A DNA stretch of 64,000 nt from Euptelea pleiosperma (GCA_035048495.1 CM068540.1:7734829-7798828); one strand, 5' to 3'. Positions 32,087 through 44,689 are shown, counted from the stretch's first letter. Made by a program: numbers and translations. Notes: a model not told the origin generated them from the sequence alone.

Positions 32087-35000
32087 TTAGTCCTTCGAAG
32101 TTACGACCAGCAACCCCAAGGCACCAATAAGTATGTACTGCAAAAAAGAACAAACCAGTAAGAATCTAAACATAGGTTTCCACTGTAAAGAGAAAAAACA
32201 CCCCACTGAAAACATTTCTTGCTTTTTGCACAAATTTTCTTTTGGCAAAATTAGCGAATTGTCATTAAAACATGAGATGCCTCATTAAAAGCACTATTGA
32301 GACAGTATGTTAACTATATTATAACCAAATATTAGATATTTGAAGAATGCACACCTTGATGATAGGCTTTTCAGTCATGATAATGGTCACCCAGCCTACA
32401 TATGGTAAAAACCTGCAGAAAATTGCAAAAAATGAACATTATGATGGTGGAAAATAAAGCAGGTGCAAAATCATTTTTTTCTGCGCGCTAGATTTATTCA
32501 AATAGAAGAAAAACATGTGAGAACAGAACAGTACAGATAAGGATCTGGTAAGTGGCTTGGAGTGCCTACATGTGTGGAGGATGAGAGGTGCACAAGCATA
32601 ACTAACTAAGCCATCTATCGATGGATGTGATGAACAGCATCAATAATCCATTCCCCTACTGATGACGTGAGATTGTAAAACGCATACGAGGTGTTGGATA
32701 TGTTGACCCAGGCAATCCCAATGTGCCAACATGTTTATACCTATGTAACAAGGACACTACACTTTTAGGGTTTTGCCCTATGTAACAAGGACACTTCATT
32801 TTAGGGCTTTTTGCCGTGTCGGACACCTGGACACGCGTGTCGACACTTCCCGACACACATTTGGACACTTATGGCCGTGTCACCCTTTATTTTAATAATT
32901 TTTAATATAAAATTGATTCCTAAAAGTGGGTTAGTGTGTTCCATCCTCCATACAATAATAAACTAATATATATTGTCTGCTTTATTTTCTATTTTTGTTA
33001 TTTTATTAATAATTTTAAGCTCTCATATGTATTAATATTATAATTAATATATGTACAGACGTGTCTACGTATCATATTTTTTTATGTTGCCGTGCCAGAC
33101 ACCTCGTAAGGCTCGTATCCGTGTCAGTGTCCTTGTTACATAGGTTTTGCCGTGTCAGACACCTCGGCACCCGAACACGTGTGTCGATACTTCCCGACCC
33201 ACATCTAGACACTTATGGCCGTGTCACCCTTTGTTTTAATAATTTTTAATATAAATTTGATTCTAAAAGCTAGTTGGTGTGTTCCATCCTCCATACAATA
33301 ATAAAATATACTTTTTTTTATTTTATTAATAATTTTAAGCATTCATATAGATTAATACATTTTAATAAATATTTGTACGGACGTGTCTCCATATCATATT
33401 TTTTTAGGTTGTCGTGTCGAACACCTCATAGCCGTGTCGGTGTCCATGTTACATAGGTTTATACATTTAATTTGATAATAATAAAAGATAAACATGTGCA
33501 TGACTAGATGCAAGTCGTAGAATATACATACAGTCTATGTAACAAGGACACTGCACTTTTAGGTTTTTTTTGCCTTGTCAAACACCTCGACACCTGGACA
33601 CGCGTGTTGACACTTCCCGAGACACATTTGGACACTTATGGCCGTGTCATATTTTTTTATATTGCCGTGTCGGACACCTTGTATCAGTGTCAGACACCGA
33701 CACCCGTGTCAGTGTCCTTGTCACATAGGTTTTGCCGTGTCGGACACCTCGGCACCCGGACACGTGTATCGACACTTCCCAACACACATCTAGACACTTA
33801 TGGCCATGTCACCCCTTATTTTAATAATTTTTAATATAAAATTGACTTCTAAAGCGAGTTGGTGTGTTCTATCCTCCATACAATAATAAACTAATAAATA
33901 TTTTCTGCTTTATTTTCTATTTTTTATTATTTTATTAATACTTTTAAGCAATCATATATTTTAATAAATATATGTACGTACGTGTCACCGTATCAAATCT
34001 TTTTAGGTTGCCGTGTCCGACACCTCGTATCCTTGTTACATAGCATATAGTAGATATCCTATATGCTGATATAATTGAATATGCTGACAAATCATATAAA
34101 ATGGATTAAACTAGGCATACATTAGATCTTATACAAAAATAAATAAATAGTACATATACATACAGCAATCCAAGAAAAACTGAAAAAGATAAACTCATAG
34201 AGCACCCGCGCTAGGATGGGGGGTCGCATGGCAACTTTGAAATTGAAGTGTGGTTTGTCAAGTCGGTGCCAATTTAGCAGATGGTGAAGAAAGTAAATGC
34301 TAAAACTCCTCACCCTACAGCTCTGCCCATGATATGATGTCGCTGAAGCCAAAGCTGACCATGAGCATACAAAAGCCTGTCATCCCCAAAATTGTTATCC
34401 CCTGAAACAGAGAAGACAATAAAGAGATTGACATCAGTGAAACCAGGGGGTGAGCATTGCTCCAAAACAGCAAAAAGCGTACTTACTAAAACGCAAGTTA
34501 AAACCAGCAGAAATGATATAACAAACACGATTTGGTATCATGTTATGCCCTGTCTAAATTTATAATAATCTGATAACAAGCTCCAGACGATTTCCCTTGT
34601 TAAGCCCATGACGACAGTATGAAGCACCTTATAAAAGTCAACTTATTGAATACCTTGCTAACATCTAAAAATCTTGATTTTGAATAATATGGTACCTTTT
34701 GTGAGGACATCAACTTCCCCAGTATCTTGCCTTTCATGAACCTATCAAAGAAAATATATTATAAGAATCAAAGGAACAAAGTACGAATTCATTATTAACA
34801 AAAAAAAAAAGTGAGGATGGATTTGATATATTATCAAGAACGGAATGAATGAATGACAAAGTATCATTTCATTATTGACTTTAAAATATGCAGCAAGGGC
34901 AATTTAGTTCAGGAATTATCCTTCGTTTAAAGCTAAATATTTATACATTCCCTTATTTACTAATAGCCAAACCATGAAAGTCATAATTACACCTTGTCCA

Positions 35001-38000
35001 CTCACAAGACAGAGCACCTCTGAACCTCTGCTTGCTTTTGGCTTCTTTGATTGAAAGGCATCCAGACTAGATCCTTCCTAATGGGTGTGAGTTCCTTTGG
35101 TTTATATCACCTTTTCCTAACCATCACAATCTGTCAGGAGTAATATTAGAGGTTTTGACAAGGTTCTACTGTTTGATCAGCATACTGAATGCTTCTATAA
35201 GATCTTGAAATTTGGTGCAGCTAAAGAATTCGAGGCGTTCTTTGTCGGAATCCAGTGAAGATGGATTTTACTTACCAGAACATGCAAGAAATAATTCCGA
35301 AGCAGCAACAGAAAACATAGGTAAGCTATTCTATTGCAAATACAAACCTTGAGGTTCAGAATCGGAAGGCACTCAATGTAGAAGATTTGTAACAATAATG
35401 GACAAAAACTTCCAGTACTCTTCTTGACAAAGTGTTGCCCATGGATGTGGAATAGAGCAACAAATATCCTTTGAAAATCTCATGATGTCTGTTGCGATTT
35501 TGGAGAAAGGAAAAAAGCTTTAACTTCTGGCGACTAGAAAGAAAGTGACATCCAACTGGTAAACTTCGAATGAGACTTTGATGCTTAGAATTTTAGTAAT
35601 CAAAGATAAATCAAAATCATCATCTAAGCCTAGTCCCAACTATTTGGGATTGACTACATAAGATCATATCCTCCTTCACTATGTACGTTTCCAACTCTTT
35701 TGTGACTACTTCAAGGTAAGCTCTTTTTTGCCTTCCCATTTGTTGGTTAAAACCTGTACGCGCCTCAATAGTGTTGTCAAAAGCCTTCATTACAGTGGGT
35801 GCTAATATTTGCACCCTCCACGTGGCTTACCCAAGTGGAGACACATGAATTAGTGGCACATGCAGAGAAGCACGTGTGCTGCGCATGCCTCATAATAACG
35901 AAAAGGGGTGTCAAACTCCATGGTTGAGATGGTTAGTTCTCGCCCACATAGTCTTACTGAGCTGGGAGTTCTTGATCACGGCCCAAGGGTTGCGAGTCTT
36001 CGACCTCGATTGAAGTAACATTGTCTAAGAATCATGTCCAATTGGTCTCGACCACGAGCTCGAAAATCGATATCTCAACTAAAGGTTCTTGGATCAAGGA
36101 CTGTGGTGAGTCCGAGAAGAGGAAAAGGGTTGATTATACGAGGTAGTCCAACTACTAAGCTAGTTGGCATCGTTCTGTAGAGAGAATCTACCTACCCCAT
36201 GATTGATAGGACATCTCTTACTTACCTGAGAAAAGACTGTACATACCTGTGTAGGATAGTACTTGACACTTACCTAACCATAATGATTAGGAAACGGGTT
36301 GACCAAAACCTCCTGCACACACTATAGGGTACATACCAACCCTGACAGGTTATAATTGTGATCATTGTGGATGATTGCGCAAGATAAGTCTCAACTGCCC
36401 CTAAGTCCCTATAAATAGGGACCCCCATCAACTGAAAAGAAGATCAAACCTTAATTTCTCAAAAGCACTATTACTATTTATCTTTCTTATTTGACATTGA
36501 CTAACTTAAGCTTCGGAGGCTCTTCCAGTGCACTCCCCCCATTGATTCTCGGGTGTTTATTATGTAGAGTTTGTGTATCGACCTCGACGGACATCTCGGG
36601 CACCTCAACGACGCTCTCAGATCCAGCAACGTGTAGCCCGGGCGTGCTTCAAACCTCAAAGGGGGTGTTCGGATTTTCCCCACAAATGACATAACATTCC
36701 ATACATTGAACCTTTCACAATTAATCAACTCAACCATGCAATTTAGTTCAATCCAAGTTGCCAAAACCTCTTTGTAAAAGAGCACAATCCCTGAGAGACA
36801 CATCTTGATTGTCCATTTAAACTCCAAGTATAAACATGGAATCGTCTCAATTTGTATGTGGATTATCTATCTTGCCAGACTTTGCAACACTAAAACACTC
36901 ATTGCAAGCATGAATGAGCATATAATCTCTCTTTCAGGCTTCAGACATTTTGACATCACACAACCCATACTAATGGAAGTAGGTTGCAATTACCCAATTT
37001 CACAATAAAATACATAATAGTGTTGCTAGTCTTAATGTTGGCTACATCAATGCCTAGAATATAGGTTGAGTTGCGTTTCAACGGTCCCCTTTAAATCTCA
37101 AGCCTGGACTTGTGTGCTCCCTTTAGTAGGATAACCACAATAAAGCATTAGAGAAAGCCCCCTTTGGCACTACACTGCAAACTTAAATATGTTGGTCCTT
37201 GAAAACTATGCTCATTACCCCTTCATTTGTGAGATAAGCTTCCACATTCACCTCCCATGCAATTCCAAATCCATTGTAAGCTACAAAAAGGGCATTCTTC
37301 ACTCAAGGACAGGTCTGTTTCAATAATTCCACATCCACCTTCCCATGCAATAATGGATCCATTGCTATTCAAAGTTCAAAAGATTCTTTAGCTCCAATGC
37401 ATGCAGTTATATTATATCATTCAAAATCTTAGTCGTGGAAATTTCTGCTATGGGAAAAAGGAAAGTTTCATTACAATAGAAAAAGTAACACATCTTTTTT
37501 TATCAGACTTTGATGAAGAAAATTTTAATATGAAAAATAAGACTCAACATACTTATGGAGTAAAAGGTTGGGCAATAATGAAACAACACGCGCATATAGT
37601 ATTGCCGGAACAGGTATGTTAAGATGATGAGTGGGAAGCTAGGAAAGACAACAAAAATGAGTGGAGTATTGGGGGCCTAGGAGCATCTCAAATCGGTCAT
37701 AAAATAAGGGAGAGTAGATTGAGATGGCACGGTCATGTGTAATTGTTGGGAAAAATCCAACACCCCTTTTGAGGTGATGTAGGAGCATCATGTTATAGTG
37801 GTCCCGAGCTACACCGAATCAATGAAGAGGATCTAAGCTAGTGGACCCCATAAGATTAGCTAAAGATCTGTTTTATTTTAATTAGGAATTTCTTTTTAGG
37901 AAGTTTATTATGATTGTTTAACTTGGTTAGAAATTTCTATTAGTTTTTAAAATAAGATTAAGAAGTTTGCTTATTTTTATAAGTAGAATTTTAAGAGAAT

Positions 38001-41000
38001 TAGGTAAGTTTGGATTTCATAATTTTATAAATAGGTCTGTAATCTTTGATTTTGGAGACAATGAATAAAGAAATATTTTCTTTTTAGAGTGATTACAAGA
38101 TTTCTAGGTGAGATGCCTGGAATGGAAGAGCAATTCTTCCCGAATGAGTGATTCCTTCAAAATTCGATGGAGTGATTTCACCGAAATCCTATCCAATCGC
38201 AAAACGGTTTCTCATCCTACATCATGAGGTCTGAAGCACGCTCGAGCTGCACGATGGTGGGGTCAGAGAGCATCGTCGAGGTGCCTGAGATATCCACCAA
38301 GGTCGCCGAGGTCCTTACACAAACTCTACACAATAGACACCCGAGAACTAATGGGGGGAGCATTGGAAGAGCCTCAAAAGCCTAAGTTATTCAAGGTCAA
38401 ATAAGAGAGAGGGGAAGAAAGAGTAATAGTGCTTTTGAGGAATAAACGTTCGATCCTATTTTTAGTTGATAAGAGACCCTATTTAGGGACCTGAGGCAGT
38501 TGGGACTTACCTTGTCCAACCATCCAAAATAATCACAAGTATAGCCTGTCAGGGTAGGTATGTACCCTATAGCATGTGCAGAAAGTTCTGGTTAACCCAT
38601 TCCCCAATCATCACGAATAGGTAAGTGTCAGGTTTTGTCCTGCGCAAGTATGGACAATCCTGTCTCAGATAGGTAGGAGATGTCTCATCAATCAAGGGAT
38701 AGGTAGAGTTTCTCCACAGAACGACGCCGACCATCTTAACGGTCAGACCACCTCGCATAGCAAGCTATCTTCCTCTTTTCAGACTCACCACAGTCTTGGG
38801 TCCATGAACCTTTGGCCAAGATATCTGTTCCCGAGCTCGTGGCCGAGAATCGATATCTTAGCCAGTCATGATTCTTGGACAGTGTTACTTCAACCAAGGT
38901 CGAAGACTCGCAACCCTCAGCTTCCTCATGTTGTGATCAAGAACTCCCAACTCGGTCACAGTATGTGGTCGAGAACTAACCATCTCGGCCACTGGGTATA
39001 ACACCCCTTTTCATTATTACGAGGCATATGAGGCACACGTGCCGAGCACATGCCACCAATCCACATGTCTCCACTTGGGTAAGCCACGTAGAGGGTGCAA
39101 ATATTAGCACCCATATCATTCATGCGCAAAAATCCACAATATTACATAGCAATCTTCGTTGACTACAAGGTTTTCCTTTTTATTGACAGCTCCATAAAAA
39201 GTTTCATGCGACATGCATGCTTCATTATAATACAGGAACATCGTACTATGGTAGTCCTCAACTACATCAAATCAGTGCAAAACCAAGCAAGTGGACCCCA
39301 CAAGGATTTGTTTTAGTTTAATTAGGATTTTACTAATTAAAGGTAGATTTTGGTTACAATTAGGATTTTATTATTTGAGATTGATTAAATTTGTAGAATT
39401 ATAGTAGGAGTTTATTATTTTAGTTTGATTAGAATTAGGGAAGTTAGATTTGGAGTTTTATAATTATGGGTGTAACCCTTTGATTTTATTAATGAGGAGT
39501 TTATAATTAATAAAGAAATTAGTTTTGGGAGTAATTTCCAAAAGTTGCAAAGTGTGATGCCTTGCAGGGAGAGTGATTCTTCCATCGAAAGAGTGATTCC
39601 TTCAACCCGATGGAGTGATTTCACCGAAACCCCTATACGATCGCATAACTCATGCCCAGGCTCCATCACATTACAGGAAGAAGCAACAATATTACATGCA
39701 ATTACTTGGATGGGGCCCAGTATCAGAAGCTGAGGAATATCGGCCATCAATCAATAGTGACATTTTGTACGTGTGCAAGACTTTGGTGTATGAGATGGCC
39801 TTTCAGCTGTTTCTCACGTTGACAAGAATACATTAGCGGCAAATGTGTATATATTAGCAGCAAGTGAACAAAAACGAATCAGTCATGTTTGAGATTATTT
39901 AAGATGGGGCGGAATTGATCAGATTAATCAATCTAACCATGGCTAGAATATTTCTAGATTTCCTAGAGCTCAAAATAATGACAAGGAAATCCCAATTTGG
40001 TTGGCAAAAGTCAATAGGGAACATAAAAGCTTAGGTCTAAATCTCTCTACAAAAGCATAAACATCTCCTCCCTCCCTCTGGTTTCAATACTCGAACTCTG
40101 GCATGTCAAGTGTGAGGTTTGAAACTTCAAATCAAATGTGGTCAAGATTCCCTGCCTTAGATGCAGATATTATGTCCTGAATATGGTCTACTGTCATTGT
40201 AGAGGCAAGGTGATCTAATGATGTTTAGTTTAGAATTTCCCTTTCCTATCCAATTTGTTGCCTTTTAAGCAAGAGATAGTACATCCAAATCCATCAACAT
40301 AACAACAAATTCAGAAAAAAAAAGGATCATCTACTGAAAACCTCAACATCAGTGGTCCACTTCTCCCCCTCCCCACTCTGCCACACACACTGATTTCAAA
40401 TCATGTTCATTTTCATCATGCAAAAAACTAGCAAAACGAAAATTTTGAGTTGGCTGTATTGCATGGAAAAGAATGCAAAGGGAAACACTTGCCCAAAGTG
40501 GTTACCTTAATTACTCGATGGACAATTGGAATTTCACGTCCCTAGAAAAAATAAAAATAGGTGCAAAATATACATTAGCAAAAAGAAGTATCTCAACATG
40601 CAAGTAACAAGTGTAAGAAAAAAAAGGCGAGAACCAAAGGGAAAAGCAAGACTAAGTATTCATCCATATAATAAAACAAAAGTCAAGTGGTAGTCATCAA
40701 GGCCTATTAAATATCAAAATCCATGAGGATGATATAATGGCTATGGCATTTAAATAAAGGATACATTAAAATGTTGTTGACACATCTTATCCAATATAAA
40801 GCTGAATTTTCCATTGGAAAGAAAATTGGAACTGTTTTATGATTATGACTAGTATAAGAAATTTATCTAGCATTGGTATTTAGAGGTGCTGAAAAAGGCA
40901 AAGCTCAGGGTCCAAGTAGAAATCTTAAGTGATCTAGTTAGGATGAGGAAATCTAACTAGTTTAGGAAACTTATAAAAGCAAGTCTTATTGTTGGTTTGG

Positions 41001-44000
41001 AATCTAACTAATTCACTGAATTTTTGAAAGAAATTAACTACTTGTTGTTTTACTTTCCAAGTTAGTAGGGTTAGTAGTTACTAACTCTTCTGGAGGAAGC
41101 CAAAGTACTCTAATTATTAGGGGAATAAAGAAAGAAATACAAAGTAGTCCTCTTGCTAAATATGTATATAGTAGAACTGGTTTCAGTCTCTTTGAGATCC
41201 CTTATTTAAGTTTCTAGCTCTCAATAAATGTGCTATTGCGTTGTTTATTCAACTAGTAAGCTGTTTTTCCTTCCTTCTGCAAAAAAATTTCCTCCAATTT
41301 TCTACAATGTTCTCCATTGTAAATCATCTAGAAACCTAATCTACATCAATTGGTATCAAAGCAAGGAACCATTTGGACTTCTTAGCGGCTTAATTATCTC
41401 AATGGCATTCAAGAATCGCTTTGATATGCTATTAATAGGGCTTCATTTGATAACTAATGAAGTCCCAAACCCTAACAACATCAGCATACTTTTATATAAG
41501 ATCAAGAAAATGGCCTACTGTTTGTAACTAAAGGAAATTATCAGATTCAAGATGAAAAAAATATTAAGGTTGTAATTTCAAGTGTAAGAAAATCAAAATG
41601 TTATTTTGACTGCCTGAACAAGTTTTGGAATGTTCACAAAACAAACTATCAGAAAGCTATTGAATAAAGGAAACCAATCTATTAATTGCTTGAAAAAGCA
41701 CATACATCAACATTAAACACGACAATTTCCCCCGCACGAATAGCATCCTTACTCATGTGTAAGAACAATATATCACCCTGCAAGAGAAAAAAAATGATTT
41801 GTAATAATGCCGTATATTAAAGGATGCAAAATATGAAGGTAAATTCTATTATCTTCAAGATAAATAATAAGCCACGTTACGTACAGTACAGGTACTGAAA
41901 TAATGTTGCATTCATAAGAAAGTTTTTTTTTTCTTTGCAGAGGTATTATATCATGACAAAACTAAGCTAGCAAGCAGACTCCAAAGCAATAGAGGCAGTT
42001 CATGTACGTCACGAAGGGCATAAACATTTCAGCTAGACTAAAACCAAGTGCATTCTAGAAAGTCAGAAAAAAATATCTATGGGTCTAAGGTAACACATTC
42101 CCCATTTAACAGTCATAAATCAAAATTTAGCACTATATTTTGGTGGTGTAAACTGTCGAATTGGTGACATGATCATTTGAAACAAACATCAACCTAAAGG
42201 GCCACCTCTTGCATGGGCTTTAACTCAAAGATCAATCCAACATTTCATAACTACCCAATCAATTGCTCATTTTTCTGAAATCACCAAAGTCATAGCCAAC
42301 TGAACAGGAAAAAAATAAACACATCGAACAAGTCAGATCATCTACTAAGCATTTTTTTTGGGGGGGGCAACAGCCCACCCAAACAGTGGTTCATCAGTTG
42401 GATAGGAAGTATCAACTGTTCACAATGCAAAAGTTGGATAGCATGGACATTATATAATACATACATTGTATACATCAATAATAAGCACTATATCTCCAAA
42501 ACAACATCGTGCGCATGTCAAAACCAACAAATTTCTAGGTCATTTAGTTATGTATAATCTAGTATGCTTCAATACGTTATTCAATAGATTTTATATTTTA
42601 CAATAAGTACTCTAACTGCAGAGTTATGGAGTTTGGAATAATACAAGTAATGTTCTGCTTTCTTATCTGTTTCATGCTCTCAACCATGGTTCAAAGTTTT
42701 TTCATCTTGTTCCATCTTAACTAAAATGTCTCATTCTGGTAAGGTACCAAGATTGTTTATGGTACATGCGTCTTTTTAACATGTATAAGAGATAAACATC
42801 ATATTTTTGTCTTAATAAAGCATTAAAAATAATTTTTTTTATAAGGCATTAAAAATAATTTAAGGTAATGTACATTTGTATATTTGTATATTTGTATATT
42901 TGCATATCGAGACATATGAATTTTATTCATTGTGTCATTCCATCTTGGTCGAAATGTTTCATTCCGTCAGCTTACCAAGATGCTGTAAAAGACCAAGATT
43001 TTAGACCGTGCTCTGAGATTAGGCAAGTAAGACTTCTATTCAAAATTCCAAACACAACATTTTGTTTAGAATCATGATATTTTAACTTCAATTATAATTC
43101 CTTGAAGAGTTTCATAATTCAATCACAATAGAATTAATAACTTAAAGATGTTGAAGCAACTCATGCATTTTTTGGTCTCAGCATTATTTCTGGTACAGGC
43201 TAAAACGAAATCTCAAAATGTATCTAAAATTTTGATAAAGCCACTGTACATTTTGTAAAAGGCTTAATTGAAATTGGCTGGAATATTGAAATGTCTAAAT
43301 TTACTCCAAACCTACGTTACATGGACTCTTCTAAATGAGGGAAGTATCCATGTCGGACACGTCTCGGACTTTGATACGACACGGATTCTTGTACGACACT
43401 TCCAAATTCTTTTTTTTTCCTTCCCTTGCAAGATATTAACAGTTTCCACGGGTAATGAGCTATATCTTTCATAATTAAAGTTTTGTATGCAACAAATATA
43501 ACATTATATAAAAATATTATCTTGTTTATCAGTATATGATTCAAATCATTAGATATCTACCAAGAAAATTCCGATATTTCACCATGGACTCGTCGTTATA
43601 AAAAAAAAATTAATAATTAAAATATTCAGCCGAGTCACCAAATCCTATTTTTTGGGTTTTGCCGAGTCGGACACCTCGTATGTGTCAGATTCCAACACAA
43701 TTGTCTGTATACATGCAACTTAGCCCCAAATTGAAGCGAAATTCCAAAATTCCAGGATTTCAGGAAGCTCCCAAGAATTAAACCTTGACAAAAGTTCCTT
43801 CGATAACAAGTACATATTTCTCACTTAAATAAGCTACTAAACTACATAAACTAGTCGAAAAAAAAGAAAAAAAAATCTCTCATTGAATAGGAATTGTAAA
43901 TAGTTGCAGGCTTGAGTTACCATTTATCAAACGCACTCAACTCACCCGCTTGAAGCCAGGTTCCATGCTTCCAGAAAGAACAACAACAACAGGTGATTCA

Positions 44001-44409
44001 CTCCCAGTAACACACATTAATCCCTTCCATATTATAAGCGCGGATGTAACAATCATACCTGAAACAGATTTTGCAACAAATAAAATCTCCTCTTCTTGAT
44101 CGAATCGAATCAAAAAGCATCTTGATTTGAAAATAACTCATTTCTATTATTTATATAGTAATTTAAAGGGCATGGGAAGAATTCTCTTCACAAATCAATG
44201 CAGTAATCAAAAAAAGAAAATATCGGAAAGATATTATTTTTCAGTAAAAATCGAAACCCTGCAATTCAACAAGAAATCAAAAGAATCCAAAAAGAACAGA
44301 TAGAGAAAGAAAGCTAGGGTTTTTACGAACCGAGACTGACGGCCTGTGTAAGAACGTGTCTGATCTGAAGAGATCTTATGGAGTCCATTGTGTCTCCGAT
44401 CCATCCCAT
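32087..44409 (-). CDS. SEC11: Signal peptidase complex catalytic subunit SEC11
   Basis: SEC11 is the catalytic subunit of the ER signal peptidase complex, which cleaves signal peptides from secretory proteins. Eight exons (plus coordinates, read right to left): 44331-44409, 43946-44058, 41706-41777, 40506-40541, 34696-34741, 34314-34401, 32355-32412, 32087-32137. All introns are GT-AG and the phases fit. Total 543 nt, 180 residues plus stop, the usual plant length. Start [15 protein letters not shown]; membrane anchor [14 protein letters not shown] at about 28-41; catalytic Ser57 in LSGSMEP, His96 in IPIVHRV and Asp122 in FGDDR; second hydrophobic segment [12 protein letters not shown] near the C terminus. 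No stop or frameshift was seen, so it looks intact. Introns 2, 3, 4 and 6 (2.2, 1.2, 5.8 and 1.9 kb) hold transposons; introns 1, 5 and 7 are under 300 bp. SPC subunits are encoded elsewhere. Confidence 0.97.
32741..34043. mobile_element. Tandem array of a GTGTCGG-rich MITE in SEC11 intron 6
   Basis: Four related units: 32741/32778-33143, 33144-33456, 33535-33728, 33729-34043. The full unit starts CTATGTAACAAGGACAC and ends GTGTCCTTGTTACATAG. Inside are GCCGTGTCGGACACCT, CGTGTCGACACTTCCCGACA, GGCCGTGTCACCC and an AT-rich centre. Units 2 and 4 lack the left terminus and share the junction base run CATAGG with the preceding unit. Unit 3 lacks the AT-rich centre. Confidence 0.8.
35615..35793 (-). 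pseudogene. RTE-type LINE, C-terminal end
   Basis: The minus frame reads [19 protein letters not shown] and ends near CCCAAATAGTTGGGACTAGG, the conserved tail of plant RTE LINEs (GRPKKTWLEVV..DL). It continues, after removal of an LTR insertion, the LINE piece now at 37520-37743, which lies in the opposite orientation. ATTAC at 35789-35793 is half of a target duplication. Confidence 0.75.
35794..36684 (+). mobile_element. LTR-1, left partner of an inverted LTR pair
   Basis: About 890 bp, starting (AG)TGGGTGCTAATATTTGC and ending GGATTTTCCCCACA. TATA box TATAAATA at 36410-36417. Homologous over its whole length to LTR-2 in reverse orientation. Flanks are ATTAC on the left and AATGA on the right, which do not match each other but match the reverse complements of LTR-2's flanks. 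The LTR family has no internal region here. The first two bases, AG, may be a mutated TG. Confidence 0.85.
36410..36417 (+). promoter_or_regulatory. TATA box of LTR-1
   Basis: TATAAATA in the context CCCTATAAATAGGGACC, inside the LTR. The matching site in LTR-2 has decayed (CCCTAAATAGGG on the minus strand). Confidence 0.6.
36685..37519. other. Inverted segment of SEC11 intron 4, no gene
   Basis: Non-coding intron sequence between LTR-1 and the LINE piece. It lies within the segment inferred to be inverted by recombination of the two LTRs. Confidence 0.5.
37520..37743 (+). pseudogene. RTE-type LINE piece
   Basis: The plus frame reads [14 protein letters not shown], then a stop, [28 protein letters not shown] and stops at the GTAAT junction. 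Plant RTE proteins read YG.ECWA.KKQH..K..RKD.IRNE..LGVAPIG.K.RE.RLRW.GHV followed by QRRP. The next part of the protein is found at 35615-35793 on the other strand. Confidence 0.75.
37744..39115 (-). mobile_element. LTR-2, right partner of the inverted pair, interrupted
   Basis: Minus-strand LTR of the LTR-1 family: TGTTGGGAAAAATCC at 37744, GAGGT at 37771-37775, then a 450-bp inserted solo LTR, resuming at 38225 with TGAGGTCTGAAGCACG and ending GCACCCA(TA) at 39115. Flanks are GTAAT (37739-37743) and TCATT (39116-39120). Confidence 0.85.
37775..38224 (+). mobile_element. Solo LTR-3 (copia-like) nested in LTR-2
   Basis: Starts TGATGTAGGAGC and ends TCCTACATCA, giving a 10-bp inverted terminus. 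It is flanked by a perfect 5-bp target duplication TGAGG at 37770-37774 and 38225-38229. The interior has AGTGGACCCCATAAG, an AT-rich part and GAGTGATTCCTTC motifs typical of a plant copia LTR family also seen at 39228 and 2740. Confidence 0.9.
39228..39668 (+). mobile_element. Diverged solo LTR of the LTR-3 family
   Basis: Aligns with LTR-3: CAGGAACATCGTACTATGG, AAGCAAGTGGACCCCACAAG, GGAGAGTGATTCTTCC, GATGGAGTGATTTCACCG, ending near CTCCATCA. The ends are eroded, so the borders are approximate. It lies in SEC11 intron 4. Confidence 0.65.
40870..41362 (+). mobile_element. LTR plus primer binding site in SEC11 intron 3
   Basis: An LTR-like sequence ends CTAATCTACATCA at 41348. It is followed by TGGTATCAAAGC at 41351-41362, close to the initiator-Met tRNA primer binding site TGGTATCAGAGC used by plant copia elements. 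The LTR start is uncertain. The downstream sequence carries no Gag or Pol, so the element is internally deleted. Confidence 0.65.
43300..43720. repeat. GTCGGACAC-type repeat in SEC11 intron 2
   Basis: CATGTCGGACACGTCTCGG and GATACGACACGG at the left, GCCGAGTCGGACACCTCG at the right, with an AT-rich centre. Related in style to the intron-6 array. An open frame over it is a shadow. Confidence 0.5.
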
Positions 44410-44470
44410 TTTCTTCTTAGATCTTCTCTGCTCCGCTCTTCTTCTTCTCCGTTTTTTCAGGCCGTCTGGT
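44410..44470 (-). promoter_or_regulatory. SEC11 5' leader region
   Basis: On the minus strand a purine-rich leader (GGAGAAGAAGAAGAGCGGAG) precedes the start ATG. No TATA box is obvious within the next 100 bases upstream. The transcription start was not determined. Confidence 0.4.
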
Positions 44471-44689
44471 CTGAACTCCGAAAACGCTGAAGTATATGGG
44501 AAAAATTAGTCACACCCACAAACTGTGAGGGCACCCGACCAGTTGAATGCACCCCACCTATGATATCAAAATTGTGAGGGCACCCAACCTGTTGAAGGCA
44601 CCCACCTAAACTTTCTATGCTACCAGACCAATCAGGATGATTTTTTGTGTGTCTATCCACCAAGGCGAGGTGACCGAAGCCGGTCACAA

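Noticed and set aside
34122..34528. Open frames over the SEC11 exon 6 region
   Set aside because: They read through exon-intron borders in or out of frame. The real exon is 34314-34401.
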